Source: Caulobacteraceae bacterium (lineage in GTDB: Bacteria > Pseudomonadota > Alphaproteobacteria > Caulobacterales > Caulobacteraceae). From it: a DNA stretch of 5,036 nt. A program made the position numbers and the translations under genes. Each line of letters starts with the position of its first letter. The stretch's first letter is position 1. Shown here piece after piece: positions 1 to 5,036 of this stretch. The notes below the pieces were generated by a model, which was not told where the DNA came from, made no database searches, and saw only the letters and a program-made list of their open reading frames with translations. Location: positions 1 through 5,036 of the forward strand of contig CANKPO010000136.1 in assembly GCA_947484535.1 (NCBI GenBank). The letters are read 5' to 3'.

Positions 1-74
1 ACCCGATCAGCAAGCTCGGTCAGAGACATGCGGCGGTCATGGAGCAGGCGGTCGAGTTGGACACGAATGGGCAT
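1..74 (-). CDS. XRE/YozG-family helix-turn-helix regulator (5' part only)
   Basis: This is the start of a small Cro/C1-type DNA-binding regulator that leaves the window at the left edge; 24 codons plus two bases are visible. The protein begins MPIRVQLDRLLHDRR and continues with MSLTELADR. This is the typical opening of the short (about 70-residue) YozG-like HTH proteins, in which LTELA leads into the first helix of the HTH. The ATG is preceded on the minus strand by AGGA with a 7-base spacer, which supports the start. The gene lies 20 bases after the stop of the DUF2975 gene on the same strand, so the two are almost certainly co-transcribed. DUF2975 genes are commonly followed by exactly this kind of HTH gene (for example yoaS/yozG in Bacillus subtilis, from memory). 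The target is unknown; autoregulation of the pair is an inference. The recognition helix is outside the window. Confidence 0.85.
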   Translation of the reverse strand, partial: MPIRVQLDRLLHDRRMSLTELADR

Positions 75-94
75 GGCTTGATCCTGTCCTTGGC

Positions 95-625
95 CTAGAT
101 GGTCAGTTCAGCTTCGCGGCGCAGGCGTGCACCCTCGCGAAACACTTCGGCCAGCACAAAGACCACAAGGATCGAGAACCAACTCGACAGGCTAAAGACG
201 GTCTCTTCTCTGGTGCCGCTCGGAAATAGCCAAACCTGACCCGCCGAGATGGCATAGCCGGTCAGTTCCAAGGCCACCAACATCAGACCGATCAAACGCA
301 GTCGCCGAACATTGTCAGGATGGAAGGGGTCGCCCGCCGTCAGGGTGGTGAAGATCTGGCGCAGGCGATGGATAATCACCGTCACCCCGCCGACATAGAG
401 GCCGACAATCGTCAGCAGCAGGGCGATGACTGGGCCTTGAGACAGGCGCTCGGCGGGCAGGCCGTTAATCGACATCTGCTTGACGACAGCGGGGTCGATC
501 TTGAACAGCAGGGCGGCGATTGCGGCAATAACGAGGACACCGACCGCAAACAGCATCAGCCCATAGACCACATCCAAAACAATCTTTAGGAGGCTCGATA
601 CAGAACCTGGCCCCAAGGCACGCAT
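95..625 (-). CDS. DUF2975 family four-helix membrane protein
   Basis: This 176-residue inner-membrane protein has no known biochemical role. Four hydrophobic segments are visible, at roughly residues 15-41, 64-86, 109-130 and 145-162. Family hallmarks are the GDPF motif at 98-101 followed by N105 and RRLR at 107-110 before the third helix, L119-E120-L121 within it, and the C-terminal stretch AEVFREGARLRREAELTI (159-176). The segment 42-63 between helices 1 and 2 is short and polar. The ATG is supported by a strong Shine-Dalgarno (GAGGAGAAGG on the minus strand, bases 637-628, core AGGAG with a 6-base spacer). The HTH gene follows after 20 bases. The pairing suggests that the membrane protein and the small regulator act together, perhaps as sensor and repressor, but this is inference. 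Length and motifs look complete, with no sign of decay. Confidence 0.88.
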   Translation of the reverse strand: MRALGPGSVSSLLKIVLDVVYGLMLFAVGVLVIAAIAALLFKIDPAVVKQMSINGLPAERLSQGPVIALLLTIVGLYVGGVTVIIHRLRQIFTTLTAGDPFHPDNVRRLRLIGLMLVALELTGYAISAGQVWLFPSGTREETVFSLSSWFSILVVFVLAEVFREGARLRREAELTI

Positions 626-675
626 GGCCTTCTCCTCATCTCAGCCGCCCTTTGCGACGAGGATGAGGCTAGGTC

Positions 676-715
676 ATTATCGATTATCAATCAATCGCCT
701 TATCGTTTTGCGATA
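676..715. promoter_or_regulatory. AT-rich candidate operator/promoter upstream of the DUF2975-HTH pair
   Basis: The 121-base gap between the glutathione S-transferase stop (747) and the DUF2975 start (625) contains an island much richer in AT than its surroundings (22 G+C in 661-720, 37%). Within it are ATTATCGATTAT (676-687), a 12-base palindrome with one mismatched pair, and the inverted repeat TATCG-TTTTG-CGATA (701-715). On the minus strand GATAA occurs at 704-700, 688-684 and 681-677, the last two 7 bases apart. The island lies 51-90 bases upstream of the DUF2975 start, where an operator or core promoter would sit. I find no -35/-10 pair with good spacing. Control by the partner HTH protein is an inference. 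The 701-715 hairpin has no T-run and weak pairing, so I do not call it a terminator. Confidence 0.4.
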
Positions 716-746
716 TTAAACCTTGGTAATGATCTCTAGCCCTGTC

Positions 747-1340
747 TCAAGGCTTGGTCGATTGGATAGAAGGCCGATTTGAGATCGTGGCAAACCAAGC
801 CGTTAGCATTGGCCGACCAATGCGCCAATCTTGATGGGAGAAGCGCAGGTCCAGATAGCCCAGAGCGCAGGCCACCGTGATCTCGCCAATGGTCATCCGG
901 TCAGAGGAAAGGCTATCGGCCTCAGCCTCCAGAGCCTCGAGCCCCGCTCGGACGGCCAAGGCTTGGCGGTCAATCTCATCTTGATGTTGGTCACCCTCGG
1001 CGCGGCGACCTTCGAGGACTTGGCGCAGGGCCGCGTCGCAGATGCCATCGCCAAGCGCCTGACGCCGCAGCGCCGTCCAGCGCGCAGTACCCGCAGGCGG
1101 GAACAGACCGCCACCGCCCAGATGATCGACATATTCGCAAAGGACCGGCGAATCATAGAGCACACCGCCATCGTCCAGCAACAGGGCCGGGACCTTGGAC
1201 AGGGGATTGACCTCGCGCAGACCATCCTCGGCGAAGGCGTTTGACGCCGTCAATTCCAGCTGATTTTCAACGCCCAACTCGATGGCGCAAATCCGCACCT
1301 TGCGCACGAACGGTGATGTGGGGGAGAAGAACAGCTTCAT
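747..1340 (-). CDS. Glutathione S-transferase family protein (YibF-like)
   Basis: A 197-residue cytosolic protein with the two-domain GST layout. The N-terminal thioredoxin-like domain (about 1-75) has SPTSPFVRKVR at 6-16 with a candidate catalytic Ser9. NPLSKVPALLLDDG follows at 46-59 with the cis-proline P51, then LYDSP at 61-65, whose Asp-Ser would contact the gamma-glutamyl group of glutathione. The helical C-terminal domain (about 85-197) contains LGDGICDAAL (96-105) and VACALGYLDLRF (156-167). These match E. coli YibF motif for motif (ADGIMDAGL, ACAVGYLNFR from memory), so it probably belongs to that subgroup. The substrate is not known; YibF-type proteins are poorly characterised and detoxification or thiol exchange are only possibilities. 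The ATG has GAGAGG 8 bases upstream (1354-1349). It is transcribed divergently from rdgB across 24 bases and is not part of the plus-strand operon, though GshB there makes its likely cofactor. Confidence 0.9.
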   Translation of the reverse strand: MKLFFSPTSPFVRKVRICAIELGVENQLELTASNAFAEDGLREVNPLSKVPALLLDDGGVLYDSPVLCEYVDHLGGGGLFPPAGTARWTALRRQALGDGICDAALRQVLEGRRAEGDQHQDEIDRQALAVRAGLEALEAEADSLSSDRMTIGEITVACALGYLDLRFSHQDWRIGRPMLTAWFATISNRPSIQSTKP

Positions 1341-1364
1341 CGGTGATGCCTCTCGGAGTGAAAC
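1341..1364. promoter_or_regulatory. 24-base divergent gap with back-to-back ribosome binding sites
   Basis: This short gap separates the start codons of the GST gene (minus) and rdgB (plus). It contains GAGAGG for the GST (minus strand, 1354-1349, spacer 8) and GGAG for rdgB (plus strand, 1355-1358, spacer 6). The two sites abut. The gap is too short to hold either promoter, so each promoter must lie within or beyond the other gene's 5' coding region and the two 5' untranslated regions would overlap in antisense. I could not identify convincing -35/-10 boxes on either side. The octamer CGGTGATG occurs at 1311-1318 and again at 1341-1348, exactly 30 bases apart, across the GST start; this may be chance. 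Confidence 0.6.
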
Positions 1365-1964
1365 ATGGCCCTGTCCCTAGAGCCTGGAACAAAAATCGTC
1401 GTCGCCACCCATAATCCGGGCAAGGTGCGAGAGCTAGGCCTGTTGCTCGAGGCACGCTTTAATCTGGTCTCAGCGGGTGAACTGGGCCTGCCCGAACCCG
1501 AAGAGACTGAGGTTAGCTTTGTCGGCAATGCCCTGCTCAAGGCCCGCCTCGCCGCCGATGCCAGCGGCCTGATCGCCCTGTCCGACGATAGCGGCCTGTC
1601 GGTGACGGCGCTGGGCGGCGAACCGGGCATCTATTCAGCTCGATGGGCCGGACCGGATAAGGACTTCTATGAGGCCATGGCCAAGGTCGAGCGCCGGATG
1701 CAAGAAAGCGAGGACAAGAGCACCCACGCCTGGTTCACCTGCGCCCTTGCCGTGGCCTGGCCCCATGGCCCCGCCTTCGTGGTTGAGGGCCGGGTTGATG
1801 GCAACCTGACCTTCCCCCCGCGCGGCCTGCACGGTTTTGGCTATGATCCGATCTTTGTGCCTGAAGGCCACCAGATGACCTTTGGCGAGATGGACCCCAA
1901 GGCCAAGGACGATATGAGCCATCGTATGAGGGCCTTTGACCTGCTCAAGGCGGCGCTCTTTTGA
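1365..1964 (+). CDS. rdgB: RdgB/HAM1 family dITP/XTP pyrophosphatase
   Basis: RdgB hydrolyses the non-canonical purine nucleotides dITP, ITP and XTP to monophosphate and pyrophosphate in the cytosol, keeping deaminated purines out of DNA and RNA. The 199-residue protein is of usual family length and carries every main motif. These are [13 protein letters not shown] (12-24, triphosphate contact at T15 and K20), E47 (aligned with metal ligand Glu41 of E. coli RdgB), [10 protein letters not shown] (71-80, with D75 equivalent to the catalytic Asp69), GIYSARWAG (88-96), [10 protein letters not shown] (157-166) and MSHRMRAF (184-191, base-recognition SHR). G54 in FVGNA stands where E. coli has Glu48; the fold is otherwise standard. 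The ATG has GGAG with a 6-base spacer. It is the first gene of the plus-strand cluster, and its TGA overlaps the hemW start by four bases, suggesting translational coupling. In many alphaproteobacteria rph lies just upstream; here a divergent GST takes that place. Confidence 0.96.
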   Translation: MALSLEPGTKIVVATHNPGKVRELGLLLEARFNLVSAGELGLPEPEETEVSFVGNALLKARLAADASGLIALSDDSGLSVTALGGEPGIYSARWAGPDKDFYEAMAKVERRMQESEDKSTHAWFTCALAVAWPHGPAFVVEGRVDGNLTFPPRGLHGFGYDPIFVPEGHQMTFGEMDPKAKDDMSHRMRAFDLLKAALF

Positions 1965-3106
1965 CCTCACCCCTTGGTCTCTATGTCCACTGGCCCTATT
2001 GCGCCCGCATCTGTCCCTATTGTGACTTCAATGTCGTGCGTGATCGCGGTCGCAAGGTCGAACAGGCGCAGTTGGTAGAAGCCATCCTCACCGACATGCG
2101 CACCCAGGCGGACCTGACCGGCCCACGTTCTCTGGTCTCGATCTTCTTTGGCGGCGGCACGCCCTCGCTGATGGAACCGGACGCGGTGGCGAGGATCATT
2201 GCGGAGGCCAAGATCCTCTGGCCCTCCCAAGCTGTGCTAGAAATTTCCCTTGAGGCAAACCCCACCGACGCCGAGCGCGAACGGTTCGAAGGCTTTGCCA
2301 AGGCCGGGGTCGAGCGCCTGTCCCTTGGCCTGCAGTCCTTGAACGATGCCTCGCTCAAGCTTTTGGGCCGCAACCATGGGGCCGACGAGGCGCTACGCGC
2401 CGCCCGCACAGCGCGAGACATTTTTGCGCGCCTGTCGGTCGACCTAATCTATGCCCTGCCCGGACAGTCCTCTCAGGATTGGGCCGATGAACTCTCAGCC
2501 GCCAGCGATCTGGGCGCGGACCATATCTCGCCCTATCAACTGACCATCGAAAGCGGTACCGCCTTTGATCGGGCGGTGCGGCGCGGTGCTCTAGTCCCGC
2601 CCGATGACGAGCTGGGTGCTGTGCTCTATGAGACCACACAGACCGTGCTCAGCCAGCGCGGCTTCGATGCCTATGAGGTCTCTAACCACGCCAAGGGTCA
2701 GGCCGCCCGCTCGCGTCACAACCTGATCTATTGGCGCGGAGAAGACTATGTCGGAGTCGGGCCCGGCGCCCATGGACGGATTACGGTCGAAGGCGAACGG
2801 GTCGCCACCTTCGCGGCCTCTAAGATCAGCGACTACAGGGATCAGGTCGAGGCCACGGGCCTTGGCTGGGAGAGCGAACAGGTCTTGAGCCCAAAGGAAC
2901 AGGCCGAAGAACGGCTCTTGGCGGGCCTACGAATCGACGAGGGCGTGTCGTTCAATGATCTCGTCGCCCTAGACCTGACCCCAGACCATCACCGTGTCGT
3001 GCAATTGGTCGAGCTTGGCCTAATCACCACCCAAGCCAACCGGCTCTGCGCCACCCCGCAAGGCCGCGCCCTCTTGGATGCCGTCACCTCGGTTCTGGCC
3101 GGATAG
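1961..3106 (+). CDS. hemW: HemW radical SAM haem chaperone
   Basis: HemW binds haem and a [4Fe-4S] cluster and is thought to deliver haem to respiratory-chain proteins; it was long misannotated as oxygen-independent coproporphyrinogen III oxidase. The 381-residue protein starts [16 protein letters not shown] and has the radical-SAM cluster cysteines C14, C18 and C21 (CX3CX2C). F23 sits where true HemN has a fourth cysteine, which separates HemW from HemN. Other family motifs are FFGGGTPS (62-69), EANP (98-101), RLSLGLQS (119-126), DLIYALPGQ (161-169), HNLIYW (253-258) and [10 protein letters not shown] (263-272). A HemN_C-like winged-helix region occupies about 310-375. The start is a TTG that overlaps the rdgB TGA as TTGA; no ATG or GTG lies between it and the conserved LYVHWPYC, so TTG is hard to avoid. 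A weak AAGG lies about 10 bases upstream, consistent with coupled translation. The stop is TAG. Confidence 0.95.
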   Translation: MTSPLGLYVHWPYCARICPYCDFNVVRDRGRKVEQAQLVEAILTDMRTQADLTGPRSLVSIFFGGGTPSLMEPDAVARIIAEAKILWPSQAVLEISLEANPTDAERERFEGFAKAGVERLSLGLQSLNDASLKLLGRNHGADEALRAARTARDIFARLSVDLIYALPGQSSQDWADELSAASDLGADHISPYQLTIESGTAFDRAVRRGALVPPDDELGAVLYETTQTVLSQRGFDAYEVSNHAKGQAARSRHNLIYWRGEDYVGVGPGAHGRITVEGERVATFAASKISDYRDQVEATGLGWESEQVLSPKEQAEERLLAGLRIDEGVSFNDLVALDLTPDHHRVVQLVELGLITTQANRLCATPQGRALLDAVTSVLAG

Positions 3107-3142
3107 GGCCCAATCCATGTCGAGGGTGGTGAAGCGCGGCCT
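3107..3142 (+). other. hemW-rsmI junction, open in the shared reading frame
   Basis: These 36 bases lie between the hemW amber stop and the first usable start of rsmI. They contain no stop codon in the frame shared by the two genes, so a single TAG at 3104-3106 divides one otherwise continuous frame. No ATG, GTG, TTG or CTG occurs in that frame before 3143. The 7-base sequence AATCCAT occurs at 3112-3118 and again at 3151-3157, just inside rsmI. I see no hairpin with a T-run, so transcription probably continues into rsmI. An ATG at 3117 in another frame opens only 11 codons and is not called. Confidence 0.6.
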
Positions 3143-4063
3143 TTGGCGCTAATCCATAGGTCATTGCCCCGCCCGTCCCTTCAGCGCGAGCCCAAACCCT
3201 TGGTCCCCATCTATCCGCCACCGAAAGATCAAGAGCTGGCACCGGGGCTTTATATTGTCGCCACGCCGATCGGGAACCTGCGCGATATCACACTTAGGGC
3301 GCTGGATGTGTTGGCTCAGGCCGATCTGGTTCTCGCTGAAGATACCCGCGTCACTGGCAAGCTGCTCAATGCCTATGGTCTGAAAAAGCCGCTGGAACGT
3401 TATGACGAATATGCCGCCGAACGGGTCAGGCCCAAGGTCTTGGCGGCGCTGGCCTCTGGCGGGCGGGTCGCCTTGGTGTCAGATGCAGGAACACCGCTGG
3501 TTTCGGATCCCGGCTATCGGCTGGTGGGCGAGGCCCTTGAGGCAGGCGCGCAGGTCTGGCCCATTCCCGGTGCCTCGGCCCTGCTCGCGGCCCTGACGGT
3601 CGCGGGTCTTCCGACTGACCGGTTCCTGTTTGCAGGCTTTCCGCCGCCAAAATCCGCCGCCCGGATCAGTTTCCTGTCCGAACTGGCCCCCCTTCGCAGC
3701 ACCCTGATCTTCTATGAAGGCGGCTCACGGCTGGCCGATAGTCTCGCCGATATGGCAACGGTCTTTGGCCCGCGCCAAGCCAGCGTCTCACGCGAACTGA
3801 CCAAGCTCTATGAGACCACCCTTCGCGGCACCTTGGCAGAGCTGGCGGCCGATCCGCGCCTCGACAAGCCCAAGGGCGAGATCGTCATTGTCGTTGGCCC
3901 CGGCGAGATCGTGGCGTCAACTGAGGAAGATGCCGACGCCGCCCTGACTGAGGCCCTAACGCGCATGGGCCCCTCCGAAGCCGCAGCCCAAGTGGCCAAG
4001 GCCTTAGGGCTAGAACGCAAGGTTCTCTACAAGCGCGCTCTCGCCCTTAAGGGGGTGTCGTGA
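3143..4063 (+). CDS. rsmI: 16S rRNA (cytidine1402-2'-O)-methyltransferase RsmI
   Basis: RsmI uses S-adenosylmethionine to 2'-O-methylate C1402 in the decoding centre of 16S rRNA, working with RsmH to make m4Cm1402. The tetrapyrrole-methylase fold is clear. Counting from the TTG at 3143, motifs are LYIVATPIGNLRDITLRAL (36-54), LAEDTRVTGKLL (64-75), ALVSDAGTPLVSDPGYRLV (110-128), IPGASALLAAL (141-151), FLFAGFPP (161-168), FYEGGSRLADSL (190-201) and SRELTKLYE (216-224). The C-terminal helical part is present. The start is uncertain. There is no in-frame ATG upstream of the core, only TTG at 3143, 3164 and 3200, and none has a strong Shine-Dalgarno (GAAG 8 bases before 3143; AGG too close to 3164; GCGAG before 3200). 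The 33 residues before the core are proline- and arginine-rich and may be partly untranslated. Its TGA overlaps the yraN GTG by four bases. Function is sure; the N-terminus is not. Confidence 0.93.
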   Translation: MALIHRSLPRPSLQREPKPLVPIYPPPKDQELAPGLYIVATPIGNLRDITLRALDVLAQADLVLAEDTRVTGKLLNAYGLKKPLERYDEYAAERVRPKVLAALASGGRVALVSDAGTPLVSDPGYRLVGEALEAGAQVWPIPGASALLAALTVAGLPTDRFLFAGFPPPKSAARISFLSELAPLRSTLIFYEGGSRLADSLADMATVFGPRQASVSRELTKLYETTLRGTLAELAADPRLDKPKGEIVIVVGPGEIVASTEEDADAALTEALTRMGPSEAAAQVAKALGLERKVLYKRALALKGVS

Positions 4064-4446
4064 AGGCCGGTACGGTCAAGACCCAGCGCGGCCTGAAGGC
4101 GCGTCAAAGCGGTCGGCGCGCCGAGCTCTGGGCCGCGGCATGGCTGATGGTCAAGGGCTACCGGATCTTGGGCTTTCGGCTCAAGACCCCACAGGGCGAG
4201 ATCGATATATTGGCTCAACGCGGCAAGGTCTTGGCGGTCATCGAGGTCAAGCTGCGCCTCAGCCTTGCCGACGCGCTTGAGGCGGTCAGTAGCGATCAGC
4301 GCCAAAGACTGCACCGTGCGGCACGGGAATTGGCGGCCCGCAGGCCAAATCTGCGGGATGCCGAGGTGAGACTTGATCTAATTGCACTGGCGCCCGGGCG
4401 CTGGCCACGGCATATCCGCGCAGCATGGCCCGATGACGGCCTCTAA
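4060..4446 (+). CDS. yraN: YraN/UPF0102 family nuclease-fold protein
   Basis: This 128-residue cytosolic protein belongs to UPF0102, predicted to share the PD-(D/E)XK endonuclease fold and resembling Holliday-junction resolvases; its cellular role is not established. The family signature is intact: GRRAELWAA (18-26) with E22, PQGEIDILA (44-52) with D49, and VIEVKLR (60-66) with E62 and K64, together giving the usual E-D-ExK acidic/lysine set. AVSSDQRQRLHRAARELA (75-92) matches the conserved region that follows in the family. The N-terminus is basic. The start is a GTG overlapping the rsmI TGA as GTGA, with a purine-rich AAGGGGG about 4 bases upstream, which points to translational coupling. 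The order rsmI-yraN-gshB is a common alphaproteobacterial arrangement. No alternative start is needed, because the next candidate would sit inside or after the conserved N-terminal motif. Confidence 0.92.
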   Translation: MKAGTVKTQRGLKARQSGRRAELWAAAWLMVKGYRILGFRLKTPQGEIDILAQRGKVLAVIEVKLRLSLADALEAVSSDQRQRLHRAARELAARRPNLRDAEVRLDLIALAPGRWPRHIRAAWPDDGL

Positions 4447-4485
4447 TCGAACCTGTCTTAAGACCCCTCACAAGGAGCCCACACC
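4447..4485 (+). promoter_or_regulatory. yraN-gshB gap with a 10-base palindrome and the gshB ribosome binding site
   Basis: This is the longest gap in the plus-strand cluster (39 bases). It holds the perfect palindrome GTCTTAAGAC at 4455-4464, then AAGGAG at 4472-4477, an excellent Shine-Dalgarno 8 bases before the gshB ATG. The palindrome is too short and lacks a T-run for a terminator. It could be a small protein-binding site or chance. No promoter boxes are evident, so gshB is probably read from upstream, with its own strong translation signal unlike the coupled hemW and yraN. Confidence 0.6.
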
Positions 4486-5036
4486 ATGAGCCTGAAGGTC
4501 GCCATCCAGATGGACCCCATCGAGGGGATCAACATCACCACCGACACCAGCTTCATGATGATGATGGAGGCTCAGGCGCGCGGTCATAGCCTGTGGGTCT
4601 ATCAGCCCGAACATCTCTCTCAGCTTGGCCAGCGGGTCTTTGCCCGTGGTCGCAGCGCTGTGGTTAAGGCGGTGCAGGGCGATCACTGCCAGATGGGGCC
4701 GATGGAAACCCGCGACCTGTCCGAAATGGATGTGGTTCTGATGCGCCAAGATCCACCCTTCGACATGGCCTACATCACCGCCACCCACTTTCTGGAGCGC
4801 ATCCATCCCAAGACCTTGGTGGTCAATAATCCCTCCGAAGTGCGCAACGCGCCGGAAAAGCTGTTCGTCACCGGCTTTGAAGGCCTGCAGCCCCCGACCC
4901 TGATCACCAGCGACGAAGAGGCGATCTTCGCCTTCCGCGATGAGCATAAGGACATTGTGCTCAAGCCCCTCTATGGCGGTGGCGGCTCGGGCGTCGCGCG
5001 CCTTCGGGCCGATGACCAAAACCTCGAAGCCCTGCT
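4486..5036 (+). CDS. gshB: Glutathione synthetase (3' end beyond window)
   Basis: GshB joins gamma-glutamylcysteine and glycine with ATP to make glutathione, the second and last step of the pathway in the cytosol. The window shows 183 codons plus two bases of a protein usually about 315-320 residues long, so roughly the C-terminal 40% is missing. Visible features are the opening [15 protein letters not shown], a pre-ATP-grasp domain to about residue 125, [15 protein letters not shown] (83-97, strongly conserved), [17 protein letters not shown] (111-127), and the start of the ATP-grasp domain with [15 protein letters not shown] (159-173), which includes Lys160 and the glycine-rich loop. This loop usually reads YGNGGAGV in alphaproteobacterial relatives (from memory); the change is conservative. 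Four consecutive methionines occur at 24-27. The ATG has AAGGAG 8 bases upstream. It is the last visible member of the rdgB-hemW-rsmI-yraN-gshB cluster. Confidence 0.96.
   Translation, partial: MSLKVAIQMDPIEGINITTDTSFMMMMEAQARGHSLWVYQPEHLSQLGQRVFARGRSAVVKAVQGDHCQMGPMETRDLSEMDVVLMRQDPPFDMAYITATHFLERIHPKTLVVNNPSEVRNAPEKLFVTGFEGLQPPTLITSDEEAIFAFRDEHKDIVLKPLYGGGGSGVARLRADDQNLEAL
4555..4566 (+). repeat. Four-copy ATG trinucleotide repeat inside gshB
   Basis: Four tandem ATG codons encode Met24-Met27 of GshB, in the helix that leads into EAQARGH. The repeat unit is three bases, so slippage would change the number of methionines without shifting frame. The copy number is low and may simply reflect a hydrophobic helix face. 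Confidence 0.7.

Noticed and set aside
320..589. Plus-strand open frame of 89 codons antisense to the DUF2975 gene
   Set aside because: It is Gln/Asp/His-rich, as expected from reverse-reading hydrophobic membrane codons, with no ribosome binding site of note.
701..715. TATCG-TTTTG-CGATA hairpin as an intrinsic terminator for the GST gene
   Set aside because: The stem is only five mostly A-T pairs and is not followed by a T-run on the minus strand; it fits an operator half-site better.
831..1244. Plus-strand open frame of 137 codons antisense to the GST
   Set aside because: It is a codon-bias shadow of the GST gene, with no recognisable domain and low-complexity composition.
1961..3106. Annotation as oxygen-independent coproporphyrinogen III oxidase (HemN)
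   Set aside because: The fourth cysteine of HemN is replaced by Phe23, and the HNLIYW and short N-terminal layout match HemW.
3117..3152. ATG-initiated 11-codon frame upstream of rsmI, a possible leader peptide
   Set aside because: It has no clear Shine-Dalgarno, no attenuator-like codon run and no adjacent terminator hairpin, so chance is the simpler explanation.
4468..5019. Minus-strand open frame of 183 codons antisense to gshB
   Set aside because: It lies wholly opposite the well-supported gshB, shows no family motif I recognise, and looks like the long antisense frame that GC-rich codon bias creates.

Overview
This window looks like chromosomal DNA from an alphaproteobacterium, probably in or near the Caulobacterales. 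The coding sequence is GC-rich (two 60-base lines I counted were 57% and 67%). Gene content and order match alphaproteobacterial housekeeping neighbourhoods: rdgB-hemW, and rsmI-yraN-gshB. The order-level placement is an inference from gene order and protein style, not from a search.

Left part, minus strand (1-1340). Read in the direction of transcription, there is a YibF-like glutathione S-transferase (1340-747), a 121-base AT-rich gap with a palindromic candidate operator/promoter, then a four-helix DUF2975 membrane protein (625-95). It is followed after 20 bases by the first 24 codons of a small XRE/YozG-type helix-turn-helix regulator, which runs off the left edge. The DUF2975 and HTH genes form a recognised but functionally unexplained gene pair.

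Right part, plus strand (1365-5036). Five genes are packed as a probable operon. They are rdgB (house-cleaning ITP/XTP pyrophosphatase), hemW (radical-SAM haem chaperone, TTG start overlapping the rdgB stop), rsmI (16S rRNA C1402 2'-O-methyltransferase, non-ATG start of uncertain position), yraN (UPF0102 nuclease-fold protein, GTG start overlapping the rsmI stop) and gshB (glutathione synthetase, cut by the right edge). The glutathione S-transferase and rdgB diverge from a 24-base gap that holds a Shine-Dalgarno sequence for each.

The plus-strand genes are maintenance functions: nucleotide-pool sanitation, haem delivery, ribosome modification and glutathione synthesis. The transferase on the other strand is a potential user of the glutathione made by GshB. 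I see no mobile element, CRISPR array, RNA gene or clear intrinsic terminator. The least understood element is the DUF2975/HTH pair with its candidate operator. Other points worth checking are the hemW-rsmI junction, where one amber codon separates two genes in the same open frame, and the start codon of rsmI. I did not find a convincing new multi-gene system here.
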